NCBI GenBank assembly: GCA_965247915.1
Contig: OZ252048.1
Location: forward strand, 2,604,001 to 2,668,000
DNA from: JAKZRT01 sp965247915
GTDB lineage: Bacteria > Pseudomonadota > Alphaproteobacteria > Rhodobacterales > Rhodobacteraceae
Reading direction: 5' to 3'
DNA length: 64,000 nt
The notes beneath the pieces are model-generated. The model was not told where the DNA came from and ran no database searches. It saw only the letters and a program-made list of their open reading frames with translations. The position numbers and the translations under genes are program-made. Of the stretch, positions 50,672 to 58,733 are shown piece after piece. Position 1 is the stretch's first letter, and every line of letters starts with the position of its first letter.

Positions 50672-51161
50672 AGATATTACCGCAGACACCATTGTTCAGG
50701 TGTCCGGTCCCAAGCTGAGCAACACCGACGACGGCCTGCGCGTCATCCTTCCCGGAAAGGCCGGCGCCGTGCGCCGCACGTTGGAACAACTGGTCGCAGC
50801 TCTCGACCCTCTGGGGCTCGACGCCGAAGAAAAAGGCACGCTGGAAATTGTCGTGGCCGAGGCGCTGAACAATATTGTCGAACATGCTTACCGCGAATTT
50901 TCCGGGGTGCTGGAAGTTGCCATGACCCGCAAAGCCGACGGGCTGCATTTCGTGATCACCGATTACGGGGGCGAAATGCCCGATGGCAAAATGCCCCTGG
51001 GCAAGCTGCTTGACTACCCCAACGACCCCGAAAATGTTCCCGAAGGGGGCTTTGGCTTGTTCTTGATCCACGATCTGACACACGAGCTGTCTTACCGCCG
51101 CGTGAGTGAGCAAAACGTCCTGCGTTTCCGGCTGGCCATGGGGGGCGTGGATGCCGGGTAA
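50667..51161 (+). CDS. RsbW-like serine kinase/anti-sigma factor (HATPase)
   Basis: A 164-aa GHKL ATPase: N box VVAEALNNIVEHAY, G1 DYGGEMPDG and G2 EGGFGLFLIHDLTHELSY. It would phosphorylate the STAS protein encoded just upstream, with which its start overlaps by 5 bp. The N-terminal 20 residues are not conserved. Target sigma factor unknown. Confidence 0.9.
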   Translation, partial: PEDITADTIVQVSGPKLSNTDDGLRVILPGKAGAVRRTLEQLVAALDPLGLDAEEKGTLEIVVAEALNNIVEHAYREFSGVLEVAMTRKADGLHFVITDYGGEMPDGKMPLGKLLDYPNDPENVPEGGFGLFLIHDLTHELSYRRVSEQNVLRFRLAMGGVDAG

Positions 51162-51251
51162 ATGGCGGCTTGCCGCGAACAAAAGCCTTATTTCCGCCGC
51201 ATAGTGTCCATTTCCGGGCCAGAATCGCCTGCCAGACACGGTCCTGTAGCT

Positions 51252-51320
51252 GCTAAAGCTTCCCTCGGCGTCGCGCTTTCATAGCCCCCACCCAATGCGC
51301 GACGCCGAGGTTCCTTTAGC
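51252..51320. repeat. Large hairpin before the gamma-glutamyltransferase gene
   Basis: A perfect 14-bp inverted repeat (51263-51276 with 51297-51310, 20-nt loop) is framed by a second pair GCTAAAG (51252-51258) / CTTTAGC (51314-51320). It begins 91 bp after the kinase gene and ends 59 bp before the next start, with no T-tract. The other bases of this 217-bp gap show nothing recognisable. Confidence 0.7.
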
Positions 51321-51378
51321 GCAATTGCATCCCCCCCAAGTTCGGCGTAGCGATAGGCCCGGTGCAGGAGCCTTCCCA

Positions 51379-52959
51379 ATGCGCGATTTTCACCTGCCGG
51401 GCCGGTCGCCGGTCTTTGCCACCAACGGCATGGCCGCGACCTCGCATCCCCTGGGCAGCAGCGTTGCCATAGACACCCTGAAAGCGGGCGGAAACGCCAT
51501 TGACGCGGCCATCGCCGGGGCGGTGGTTCTGGGGCTCTGCGAACCGCAGAGTACCGGGATCGGCGGCGATCTGTTCGCGCTTTTCAGCCCCGCGGGCACC
51601 GACGAGGTCTATGCGCTGAACGGATCGGGGCGCGCGCCTGCCGGGTTGAACCCGGGCACCCTGCGCGCCACCGGTGCCGCCAAGATCGACGCGGGCAGCC
51701 CGCATTCGGTCACCATCCCCGGCGCGCTCGACGCATTTTGCCGGTTGTCCGAAGACTGGGGTCTGCTGGGTCTCGACCGGGTGCTGGCCCCTGCGATCCA
51801 TTATGCCGAGGCCGGAGTCCCGGTTGCCCCGCGCGTGGCTTTCGACTGGGCCGGTGCGGCCGAAAACCTGCAAGGGGCGGCGCGGGGATATTTCCTGAAC
51901 GATGGCGCGGCCCCCAGCGCGGGCCAGATATTCCGCGCACCGGGCCAGGCAAAGGTGCTGCGCCGGGTGGCCGCCGCGGGCCGCGCCGGGTTTTACGAAG
52001 GCGATGTGGCGCAGGATATGGTCGAAGCGCTGAGCGCCTTTGGTGGAACGCATACAATCGAAGATTTCGCCGCGACCGAGGCCAGCACCGGCACGCCGGT
52101 CGCGGCCACATACAAAACCGCGCAGGTTCTGGAACATCCCCCCAACGCCCAGGGTGCGACCGCGCTTTTGATCCTGAATATCCTGGCGCAATTCGACCTT
52201 GCGGGGATGGACCCTAACGGCCCCAACCGCGCCCATATCGAGGCGGAAGCCAGCAAACTGGCCTATGCCAAGCGCGACGCGATCATCGCCGACCCGGAGT
52301 TTACCGCGCGCCTGGCTGAATTCACCGACCCGGACGTTGCAGCGGCGCTCGCCGGACGCATCGACCCGGCGCGCGTCGGCGTCGGCCCCCCGCGCGCCGT
52401 CGAGGCCACGCACAAGGACACGATCTATATCACCGTGGTCGACCGCGACCGCATGGCGGTGTCGCTGATCTATTCGATCTTCCGCTCGTTCGGCGCGGGC
52501 ATCGCCAGCGAGAAATACGGGATTTTACTGCACAATCGCGGCTCGGGCTTCACACTGACCAAGGGTCACGCCAACGAGGCCGGACCGGGCAAGCGCCCCA
52601 TGCATACGATCATACCCGGGATGGTCCGCCGCGGCGGCCATGTGTCGATGCCCTTTGGGGTGATGGGCGGGCAGTACCAGGCGGCGGGCCACGCCCGGTT
52701 TATCACCAATATCGAAGACTTCGGCTTTGATCCGCAAACCGCCATCGACGGCCCCCGCGCGTTCGCCTATGACGGCGCGCTGCGCATCGAACGCGGCTAT
52801 TCCGACGCGGCGCGCGCGCGGCTGGCCGAGATGGGTCACAAGCTGGTGGTCCCCGAGGTTCCGATCGGCGGCGCGCAGGCGATCGTGATCCACCGCGAAA
52901 CCGGCACACTGGAAGGCGCGTCCGATCCGCGCAAAGACGGCTGTGCTTTGGGGTACTGA
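51379..52959 (+). CDS. ggt: Gamma-glutamyltransferase-family protein
   Basis: A 526-aa Ntn-hydrolase. N-terminal GMAATSHPLGSSVAIDTLKAGGNAIDAAIA and STGIGGDLFALF. The autoprocessing Thr is T348 in THKDTIYITVVDRDRMAVSLI, in the YwrD-like form, followed by GPGKRPMHTIIPGM and GGQYQAAGHARF. It cleaves gamma-glutamyl bonds of glutathione or similar. No clear signal peptide, unlike classical periplasmic Ggt, so it is probably cytoplasmic. ATG 51379 fits better than the frame start at 51295. Confidence 0.9.
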   Translation: MRDFHLPGRSPVFATNGMAATSHPLGSSVAIDTLKAGGNAIDAAIAGAVVLGLCEPQSTGIGGDLFALFSPAGTDEVYALNGSGRAPAGLNPGTLRATGAAKIDAGSPHSVTIPGALDAFCRLSEDWGLLGLDRVLAPAIHYAEAGVPVAPRVAFDWAGAAENLQGAARGYFLNDGAAPSAGQIFRAPGQAKVLRRVAAAGRAGFYEGDVAQDMVEALSAFGGTHTIEDFAATEASTGTPVAATYKTAQVLEHPPNAQGATALLILNILAQFDLAGMDPNGPNRAHIEAEASKLAYAKRDAIIADPEFTARLAEFTDPDVAAALAGRIDPARVGVGPPRAVEATHKDTIYITVVDRDRMAVSLIYSIFRSFGAGIASEKYGILLHNRGSGFTLTKGHANEAGPGKRPMHTIIPGMVRRGGHVSMPFGVMGGQYQAAGHARFITNIEDFGFDPQTAIDGPRAFAYDGALRIERGYSDAARARLAEMGHKLVVPEVPIGGAQAIVIHRETGTLEGASDPRKDGCALGY

Positions 52960-52960
52960 C

Positions 52961-53287
52961 CTAGTTCATCTGAAAATGCAGCGGATAGGACCCGTCTTCG
53001 AAATCACCAAAAAGGTCAGGAATATCGGGGTGTTCGACCGGCTTGCCGGTATAGTCGGCGATCAGGTTCTGTTCCGACACATAAGCCACGTAATAGCTTT
53101 GGTCGTTCTCGGCCAGCAGATGATAAAACGGCTGGTCCTTCTCGGGCCGGCTTTCCTCGGGGATCGCCTCGTACCAGGCATCGGTGTTCGAAAACATGGC
53201 ATCCACATCAAAGACGACGCCCCGGAAGGGATGTTTCCGGTGCCGGACCACCTGGCCCAAATGATATCTCGCGCGCTTCTTCAACAT
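52961..53287 (-). CDS. hspQ: Heat shock protein HspQ
   Basis: A 108-aa YccV/HspQ protein: ARYHLGQVVRHRKHPFRGVVFDVDAMF, then DQPFYHLLAENDQSYYVAYVSEQNL. HspQ binds hemimethylated DNA in E. coli and modulates Lon. Convergent with ggt, 1 bp apart. Confidence 0.95.
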   Translation of the reverse strand: MLKKRARYHLGQVVRHRKHPFRGVVFDVDAMFSNTDAWYEAIPEESRPEKDQPFYHLLAENDQSYYVAYVSEQNLIADYTGKPVEHPDIPDLFGDFEDGSYPLHFQMN

Positions 53288-53308
53288 GGCATTGCCCCCA
53301 ATAAGCCA

Positions 53309-53337
53309 TTATTACGCCTTGAATTTGCCCAAGTCTA
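53309..53337 (-). promoter_or_regulatory. Candidate hspQ promoter
   Basis: On the minus strand TAGACT, a 17-bp spacer and TAATAA, 22 bp upstream of the hspQ ATG. Either housekeeping or heat-shock sigma could use it; the sequence does not decide. The rest of the gap to 53564 is noncoding, with a TATAAG (53525) before the lipoprotein gene. Confidence 0.4.
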
Positions 53338-53564
53338 CGGGCACAGGGCGCAGTTGACGGAAACAAACTGTGGCGCTTTTTCTGACAGTCATGGGGATTG
53401 TTGCGCCGGTTTTCGGTCTGACGGCGGTTCGACCCTGTTTTCGCTTGCCATCCTACCGATCACATTGGCGTTTTTTGCTCTGACTTGCCGCGATTGCCGT
53501 CTTTTTTTGCGCCGCCAAATCGGCTATAAGGGAAAAAAAACAATAATCGAGTAGCGAGAGGCAG

Positions 53565-54149
53565 ATGAGCAGACATCTTTTCGCGTTCGGACTGGTATTC
53601 TTGGCGGCGGCCTGTGGCGGCAGCAGCAATTATGCGCTGCGCAACATCGATGACGCCTGTTCCATCGTCAGCCAGCGCCCGAACTACCTACGCGCCATGC
53701 AAAAGGCCGAAGACCGGTGGGGAGTTCCCGTCGCGGTGCAGATGGCCACGATCTATCAGGAAAGCAAGTTTATCGGCGATGCCCGCACCCCGGTGCAATA
53801 TTCGCTTGGCGTGATCCCGATGGGGCGGCAGTCGTCGGCCTATGGCTATGCACAGGTGCTCGACAACACCTGGCGCGATTATAAGCGCGAAACCGGCAAC
53901 TGGGGCGCCCGGCGCGATGACATCCGGGATGCCACCGATTTCATCGGCTGGTACATGGATCAGACCCAAGAGAAGGTGGGGGTTCGCAAGACCGACGCGC
54001 GAAATCAATATCTGGCCTATCACGAAGGCCAGACCGGGTATGCGCGGGGCTCTTATCGCAGCAAACGCTGGCTGGTGCGCATCGCCAATGACGTGTCAAC
54101 GCGCGCCTTGTCGTATGATCTTCAACTCAGGTCCTGCGATCGGGTCTAG
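53565..54149 (+). CDS. Lytic transglycosylase-like lipoprotein
   Basis: A 194-aa protein with a lipoprotein signal (FLAAAC, lipid-modified C17) and an SLT-type fold. The putative catalytic Glu is E66 in ATIYQESKFIGDA, followed by AYGYAQVLDNTWRDYKRETG and YLAYHEGQTGY. It would cut peptidoglycan at the outer membrane. Rhodobacterales have many such short SLT lipoproteins. Confidence 0.88.
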   Translation: MSRHLFAFGLVFLAAACGGSSNYALRNIDDACSIVSQRPNYLRAMQKAEDRWGVPVAVQMATIYQESKFIGDARTPVQYSLGVIPMGRQSSAYGYAQVLDNTWRDYKRETGNWGARRDDIRDATDFIGWYMDQTQEKVGVRKTDARNQYLAYHEGQTGYARGSYRSKRWLVRIANDVSTRALSYDLQLRSCDRV

Positions 54150-54647
54150 GCGCTTGATCCCAGGGTTTGATGGTGCGAACCATTCGTTGGAATGAAAAAA
54201 GCATTGTGGGGCAGATACGTCATAGACAATCCTCCTGCCGCCCTTAGGTCATGATGCCAAAACGAATGGAACCGGCCATCGCAATGCCCGCTCAGCACAG
54301 CGAACCGGTCATCCGACAAAAAGGATCAGATTTCGGCTTTGAGCCCTTACTGACGGATGCTGCGCTGCACTGATTTTTGTCGCGAAGCGTCGAAACCAGC
54401 CATTGGCCCTGCGAAATGTGCACCCACAAGAATTGCGGACCCGATAGCGTGTCGGTCACAAGAGAAATCCAATAACTTGGGCGCCTTCACAGCTGATTTC
54501 CTGACCGCATCGTGTCCGGAATCCGCCAGAACTTCGACCTGCCGTGACTTCGAGACATTTTCTTCGGTCGGCCGCCTGTTTGCCATCTTGCAGCACCCCG
54601 TTTCCAAAACGTGAAGACAGAGCCGCTCAGATGGCGCATTCACGGGC
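54150..54647. other. Gene-poor stretch before the TetR gene
   Basis: About 500 bp with no gene I can support. Open frames on both strands around 54350-54640 (98 and 85 aa) overlap each other, lack ribosome sites and show no family. Possible degraded sequence next to the TetR/CPBP island. Confidence 0.5.
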
Positions 54648-54694
54648 TTGACTCGACTGACCGTCGGTCATATGGTTTCGACCGACGGTCAGTC
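54648..54694 (+). promoter_or_regulatory. Promoter with overlapping TetR operator
   Basis: TTGACT (54648-54653), 17-bp spacer, TATGGT (54671-54676). A perfect 15-bp inverted repeat (54655-54669 and 54680-54694) surrounds the -10 element, so a bound repressor would block the promoter. It lies 15 bp before the TetR gene: strong evidence for autoregulation. Confidence 0.8.
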
Positions 54695-54708
54695 ATATCG
54701 ATTCGGAC

Positions 54709-55371
54709 ATGTTGGAGGACCTCAAGATCGAACGCGTAACAAAGGCACCGGCCGAGAGACGTCTGGAAATCATTCAAACGGCCGAAAGACTGTTTGGAGA
54801 GGTTGGTTTCAGCAAATGTTCGGTTGATATGATCATTCGGGCCATCGGCGTCGCCAAGGGCACCTTTTACTATTATTTCAAGTCGAAGGAAGAAATCCTT
54901 GTGGCGATCGTGGACCGCACACTTGGCCGGATCATAGACCAAACCCAACAGGTTGCGGACGATACTTCCCTGAACGCATTGACCAAAATGCAGCTATTGG
55001 TGTCAGACAGCCATGTCGGCGACGAAGACGCCAGCGACATTGCAGAGATGTTGCATTTGCCTGAAAACCGACAACTACATGAGATCACCAATATCCAAAC
55101 TGTTCTCAGGCTATCGCCGATATTTGCGACGATTGTCGAACAGGGCAATCGGGAAGGTGTTTTTAATGCCGATCTGCCGCTTGAAATAATTCAGTTTCTG
55201 CTGACTGGGTCTCAGTTTCTTTTGGACGGTGGGCTGTTCAATTTTTCCAATCGAGAAATACACGTTCGCCGAAGAGTAGCTCAGCAAATCATCGAAAAAT
55301 CTCTTGGAGCCGCTCCCGGAAGCTTCAACTTTATGAACCCCAATCTGACCAGGGAGCCAAAAAATGGATAA
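54709..55371 (+). CDS. TetR-family transcriptional repressor
   Basis: A 220-aa repressor. The HTH is at about 17-60: RRLEIIQTAERLFGEVGFSKCSVDMIIRAIGVAKGTFYYYFKSKEEIL. The C-terminal ligand domain has no close named relative that I can recognise. It is preceded by GGAGG and by its operator, and it overlaps the CPBP gene start by 8 bp, so it probably represses a two-gene unit. AT-richer than the core genes. Confidence 0.9.
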   Translation: MLEDLKIERVTKAPAERRLEIIQTAERLFGEVGFSKCSVDMIIRAIGVAKGTFYYYFKSKEEILVAIVDRTLGRIIDQTQQVADDTSLNALTKMQLLVSDSHVGDEDASDIAEMLHLPENRQLHEITNIQTVLRLSPIFATIVEQGNREGVFNADLPLEIIQFLLTGSQFLLDGGLFNFSNREIHVRRRVAQQIIEKSLGAAPGSFNFMNPNLTREPKNG

Positions 55372-56229
55372 CCTTTTCCAATACAAGCCCTTCAAATACT
55401 TCACGCTCACATTCGCAGCGACGTATCTCCTTTGGTTTATAGGCGCAGTCATAAGCTTTCGGGACGGAATGGGCGGCCTATCTATGGCATTTATGCTGCC
55501 CGGCCTGATGGCGCCGTTTAAAATTTCTCTGTTTATGATGGCGGCAACCAAGCCCCCAGGCATGTTGCGCGAATTCATCGGGTGCATTTTTTAGATCCGG
55601 CGCATTCGACTGACCACGTTACCGGCAATTTTTCTGCTGATGCCTTTGATCGTTGTGGTTTCCATCGGAATTTCGGTACTCTTCGGAGGCGCGGTCACAC
55701 AGTTTCAGTTTGCTGAAGGATTTTCATTCACCTCCGGAGTACTTCCGGTGCTCATACTGTTACTGCTGGCCGCTACTTTTGAAGAATTGGGGTGGCGAGG
55801 TTATGCTTTTGACAGCCTTCAAAGAAAATATACGTTCGTGACCGCTTCGCTTGTATTCAGCGTGCTCTGGTCGCTTTGGCACCTGCCTTTGCTATTTTTC
55901 AAAGACTCCTACCAGTATGAAATATTTAACCAAAATCCCTGGTTTGCGGTAAACTTTTTTGCCAGCATTATCCCGATGGGGATTATCATTAGCTGGGTAT
56001 GTGTAAAAAACAGAAAGAGTGTTCTCGCGGCAATCGTTTTCCACTTTGTGATAAATATTTCGCAAGAAACGCTTTCTATGACGCAAGCGACCAAAAGCAT
56101 CGAAACTGGTGTTCTGATACTGTTTGTGATTGGCCATGTTTTGGCGGAAAAGTCTTTGTTTCTGAGTAGACAGCGGCCGGCAGGGGCGGACGGTCAAAAT
56201 GCATCTGTGGCGAACGCTTGTTTCCCGCC
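55364..56229 (+). pseudogene. CPBP intramembrane protease gene, broken by stop codon and IS1182
   Basis: Membrane protein of the CPBP (Abi/Rce1) family. The catalytic motif is EELGWRGYAFDSLQRK, with the second motif SLWHLPLLFF and third FHFVIN. The frame is interrupted by TAG at 55592-55594 (after EFIGCIF) and continues in the same frame. It is then cut at about 56229 by the IS1182-family element; the last nine codons and a stop resume at 57771-57800. Relatives act in membrane protein processing or bacteriocin immunity. Co-transcribed with TetR before disruption. Confidence 0.82.
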
Positions 56230-57766
56230 GATTCTGTTGAAAAACAACGTGTTGCAGGTGCAGAAAGTGGCCGTTGTATGTGAGCCCGAACACCTTTCTG
56301 GTCAGGCTGTTCGCGGTTTCTGCGGTGCAGGAAAGATCTTGGCCAGTTTCCGAAGGTTCTGGGCGGTGGCAGCGAGGAGGAATTCATCGTTTGCGCCGCA
56401 TGGGCCGCGTAATCGGAGCCGTCCAAGGCCAAGAATGCGTTTGAGGTGAGCAAACAGCATCTCGACTTTTTTCCGCAGCTTCATCGAGATTTCATATTGC
56501 CTGGTTTTTGCGATGTCTCGGGCAACTTGTCTGGCATCTTCGTGTTCTTCGCGGGTGATGGATCGGGCATCCATGTTGGGACAGCAGCGCGCCTTGGACG
56601 GGCAACTTTGGCAAGTCAGTTTCAGCGCGCGATACTTGGCAGTGCCTTTGTCGGACGGGCCACGCTTGGGGTCTGAGTAGTTGCGGCGGAACTGCTTCAA
56701 CGCCTGTCCCTCGGGACAGATGTACTGGTCGTTCTCAGCGTCCCATTCAAAATCGGCTCGTGTCCAGGTGCCATCGGTTCGGCCAGCTTTGTCGATTACC
56801 GGGATATGCGGAGCGATGCCGCGATCCACCAACCATCCAAGCATGGGGCCTGAACCATAAGCCGTGTCAGCAATGATGCGCTCTGGATGCAGGCCAAACC
56901 CTTCTTTGACCCGATCCAGCATTGTACGCACAGACCCGACCTCCGCCTGTCGGATTGATCGTGTGGCTTCCACGTCCACGATGACACCGTGATCAGTATC
57001 GATCAGATAATTGGTTGAATAGGCAAAGAACGCAGGACCTTTGCGGGCCGCTGTCCATTGACTGGATGGGTCGGAGTGAGACGTGAACTTCGGTTCAACG
57101 GTCGTCGCCGCGCCAAAGGCCGCGTCATCCAGAACGTCGAGATATTCCCGCACCGCACGAGGTGCGTCATCGGGGTCAATCGTGCTGTGATCCCAATCTT
57201 CTTTGGCGGTGGAGTTCTGTTTATTTGCGTCGGCCTCAATGAGACTGGCATCCGCCGCAAAGCGCTGGCCACTGACCAGCCCCTCGGCAATGCAACGCGC
57301 CACGACCGTCTCAAAGAGATGACGCAGCAGGTCACTGTCACGGAAACGGCCATGCCGGTTCTTTGAGAATGTCGAGTGGTCAGGCACCTGATCTGTCAGG
57401 TCCAGGCGGCAAAACCAGCGATACGCCAGATTGAGATGCACTTCCTCGCACAGCCTCCGCTCCGAGCGGATGCCCAGGCAGTAGCCCACCAGCAGCATGC
57501 GGATCAGCAGCTCAGGATCAATCGAAGGGCGGCCGGTTGAGCTGTAAAATGGCGCGAGATGCTGGCGGATGCAGGACAGATCGACGAAGCGATCAATCGA
57601 CCGCAGCAGATGATCTTGCGGGACGTGGTCTTCTATCGAGAAGTCATAGAAAAGCGCGCTCTGTGCCTCTTGCTTCGGTCCCAACATCGCCGCCAATCCC
57701 CCGCATCAATGCAGAGATTGAATCAGCGAGATGATCTAAAATCAAGAAGACTTTTTCAACAGAATA
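56230..57766 (-). mobile_element. IS1182-family insertion sequence
   Basis: About 1.54 kb. The ends carry the inverted repeat ATTCTGTTGAAAAA (56231-56244 on plus, 57752-57765 on minus). CGCC occurs on both flanks (56226-56229 and 57767-57770), a likely 4-bp target duplication. One complete minus-strand transposase. Confidence 0.85.
56302..57687 (-). CDS. IS1182-family transposase
   Basis: About 461 aa, DDE type. N-terminal ALFYDFSIEDHVPQDHLLRSIDRFVDL, RPSIDPELLIRMLLVGYCLGIRSERRLCEEV, catalytic region FAADASLIEADANKQ, ADTAYGSGPMLGWL and the zinc-like CQSCPSKARCCP. The end VEMLFAHLKRILGLGRLRLRG is typical. ATG 57687 chosen; a TTG at 57696 is possible. Appears intact. Confidence 0.92.
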   Translation of the reverse strand: MLGPKQEAQSALFYDFSIEDHVPQDHLLRSIDRFVDLSCIRQHLAPFYSSTGRPSIDPELLIRMLLVGYCLGIRSERRLCEEVHLNLAYRWFCRLDLTDQVPDHSTFSKNRHGRFRDSDLLRHLFETVVARCIAEGLVSGQRFAADASLIEADANKQNSTAKEDWDHSTIDPDDAPRAVREYLDVLDDAAFGAATTVEPKFTSHSDPSSQWTAARKGPAFFAYSTNYLIDTDHGVIVDVEATRSIRQAEVGSVRTMLDRVKEGFGLHPERIIADTAYGSGPMLGWLVDRGIAPHIPVIDKAGRTDGTWTRADFEWDAENDQYICPEGQALKQFRRNYSDPKRGPSDKGTAKYRALKLTCQSCPSKARCCPNMDARSITREEHEDARQVARDIAKTRQYEISMKLRKKVEMLFAHLKRILGLGRLRLRGPCGANDEFLLAATAQNLRKLAKIFPAPQKPRTA

Positions 57767-57801
57767 CGCCGAAGTTGCTTGTCGCCGCAGACGCATTGTG
57801 A
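57767..57801 (+). pseudogene. 3' end of the disrupted CPBP gene
   Basis: Removing the IS and one CGCC copy continues the CPBP frame as KLLVAADAL and a TGA, supporting precise insertion into the gene. Confidence 0.6.
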
Positions 57802-58021
57802 AGTTAGCTGCCGTTGGAACATGTGCAGCGAACGGCAAGCTTGTCCCGCATTGCAGTCGTTTGTGTACTCCCAAGCGAAGGTCCGCTTCCCCTGGGGAGC
57901 GGCAGTCGTCTTCGTCGGCCCTTTATAGGTCCAGACCCTAGGCCGCTTTGGTTTTGTAGAAGTTTACGCGCTTAAGATAACAAATTCAACCAGTTAACTC
58001 AATGCTCAACCTTGAGCACTT
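57802..58021. other. Noncoding stretch after lolA with a dispersed repeat and a hairpin
   Basis: No gene seen. Positions 57830-57862 hold the second copy of the short repeat at 48529. TGCTCAA (58003-58009) / TTGAGCA (58012-58018) forms a compact hairpin just past the lolA stop, and could serve as its terminator although the T-tract is weak. Confidence 0.45.
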
Positions 58022-58627
58022 TCAAAATCCGCGCCGGGCTTTCTCGATATGGATGCTGAAAAACGCGGTTCCATGGGTCGCCCCGGCCTTCAGATCTTCC
58101 AGAACCACCGCGGTCCGGAACCCGGCCTCGTCGGTCACGATCCACTGCCTCAACGCGACCGGTTCGGCTGAAAACATCAACTCGATCATCCCCGCATCGG
58201 GGCGCTTGGGATCGCGCGCCGTGATCGCCGTCAGCCCGGTCTCGGTCTCGCGGTGATCGACCACCATCTCGGCCGCACCCAGATCGATATTGCGGCCCAG
58301 GATCAGATTGAGCGGCGTGCGCCTCAACGGGAACTGCTGCGGCGGCGCGTTCGATTTGGCGTCGAAAATCGCCACCGCGTTGGCGCTGGCCAGCACCAGC
58401 GCCGCGTTCGGCGGATCATATTCGAACCGCATCCGCCCGGGCCGGTGGATATAAAGCGTGCCCGCGGACCGCGACCCGTCACCGTTGAACTGGGTGAACC
58501 GGGTCTCGGCGGTGACAAGGTCGTTGAGATAGGCCGACAGCGCATCCAGCGACAACGGCTCGGCCTGAGCGGTCTGGCCAGCCATAAGGGCGGCGGTTGC
58601 GATCATCAAAAGAATGCGGCGGTTCAT
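58022..58627 (-). CDS. lolA: Outer-membrane lipoprotein carrier protein LolA family
   Basis: A 201-aa periplasmic chaperone. Signal peptide MNRRILLMIATAALMAGQTAQA, then LSAYLNDLVTAETRFTQFNGDGSRSAGTLYIHRPGRMRFEYDPP, the family core, and LGAAEMVVDHRE. It shuttles lipoproteins from LolCDE to LolB. Downstream of ftsK, the usual order in Rhodobacterales. Confidence 0.92.
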   Translation of the reverse strand: MNRRILLMIATAALMAGQTAQAEPLSLDALSAYLNDLVTAETRFTQFNGDGSRSAGTLYIHRPGRMRFEYDPPNAALVLASANAVAIFDAKSNAPPQQFPLRRTPLNLILGRNIDLGAAEMVVDHRETETGLTAITARDPKRPDAGMIELMFSAEPVALRQWIVTDEAGFRTAVVLEDLKAGATHGTAFFSIHIEKARRGF

Positions 58628-58733
58628 GGGGCCTCGGTGATCATGATACTCAAAGGTCGATATAAGCGCATCTGACGGCCATCGCCACGGGTTAAGCAAT
58701 AACCAGGCGCCGTTATTCGCCGACGCCGTGCCG

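Noticed and set aside
54347..54643. 98-aa minus and 85-aa plus open frames
   Set aside because: They overlap each other on opposite strands, lack ribosome sites and show no recognisable family.
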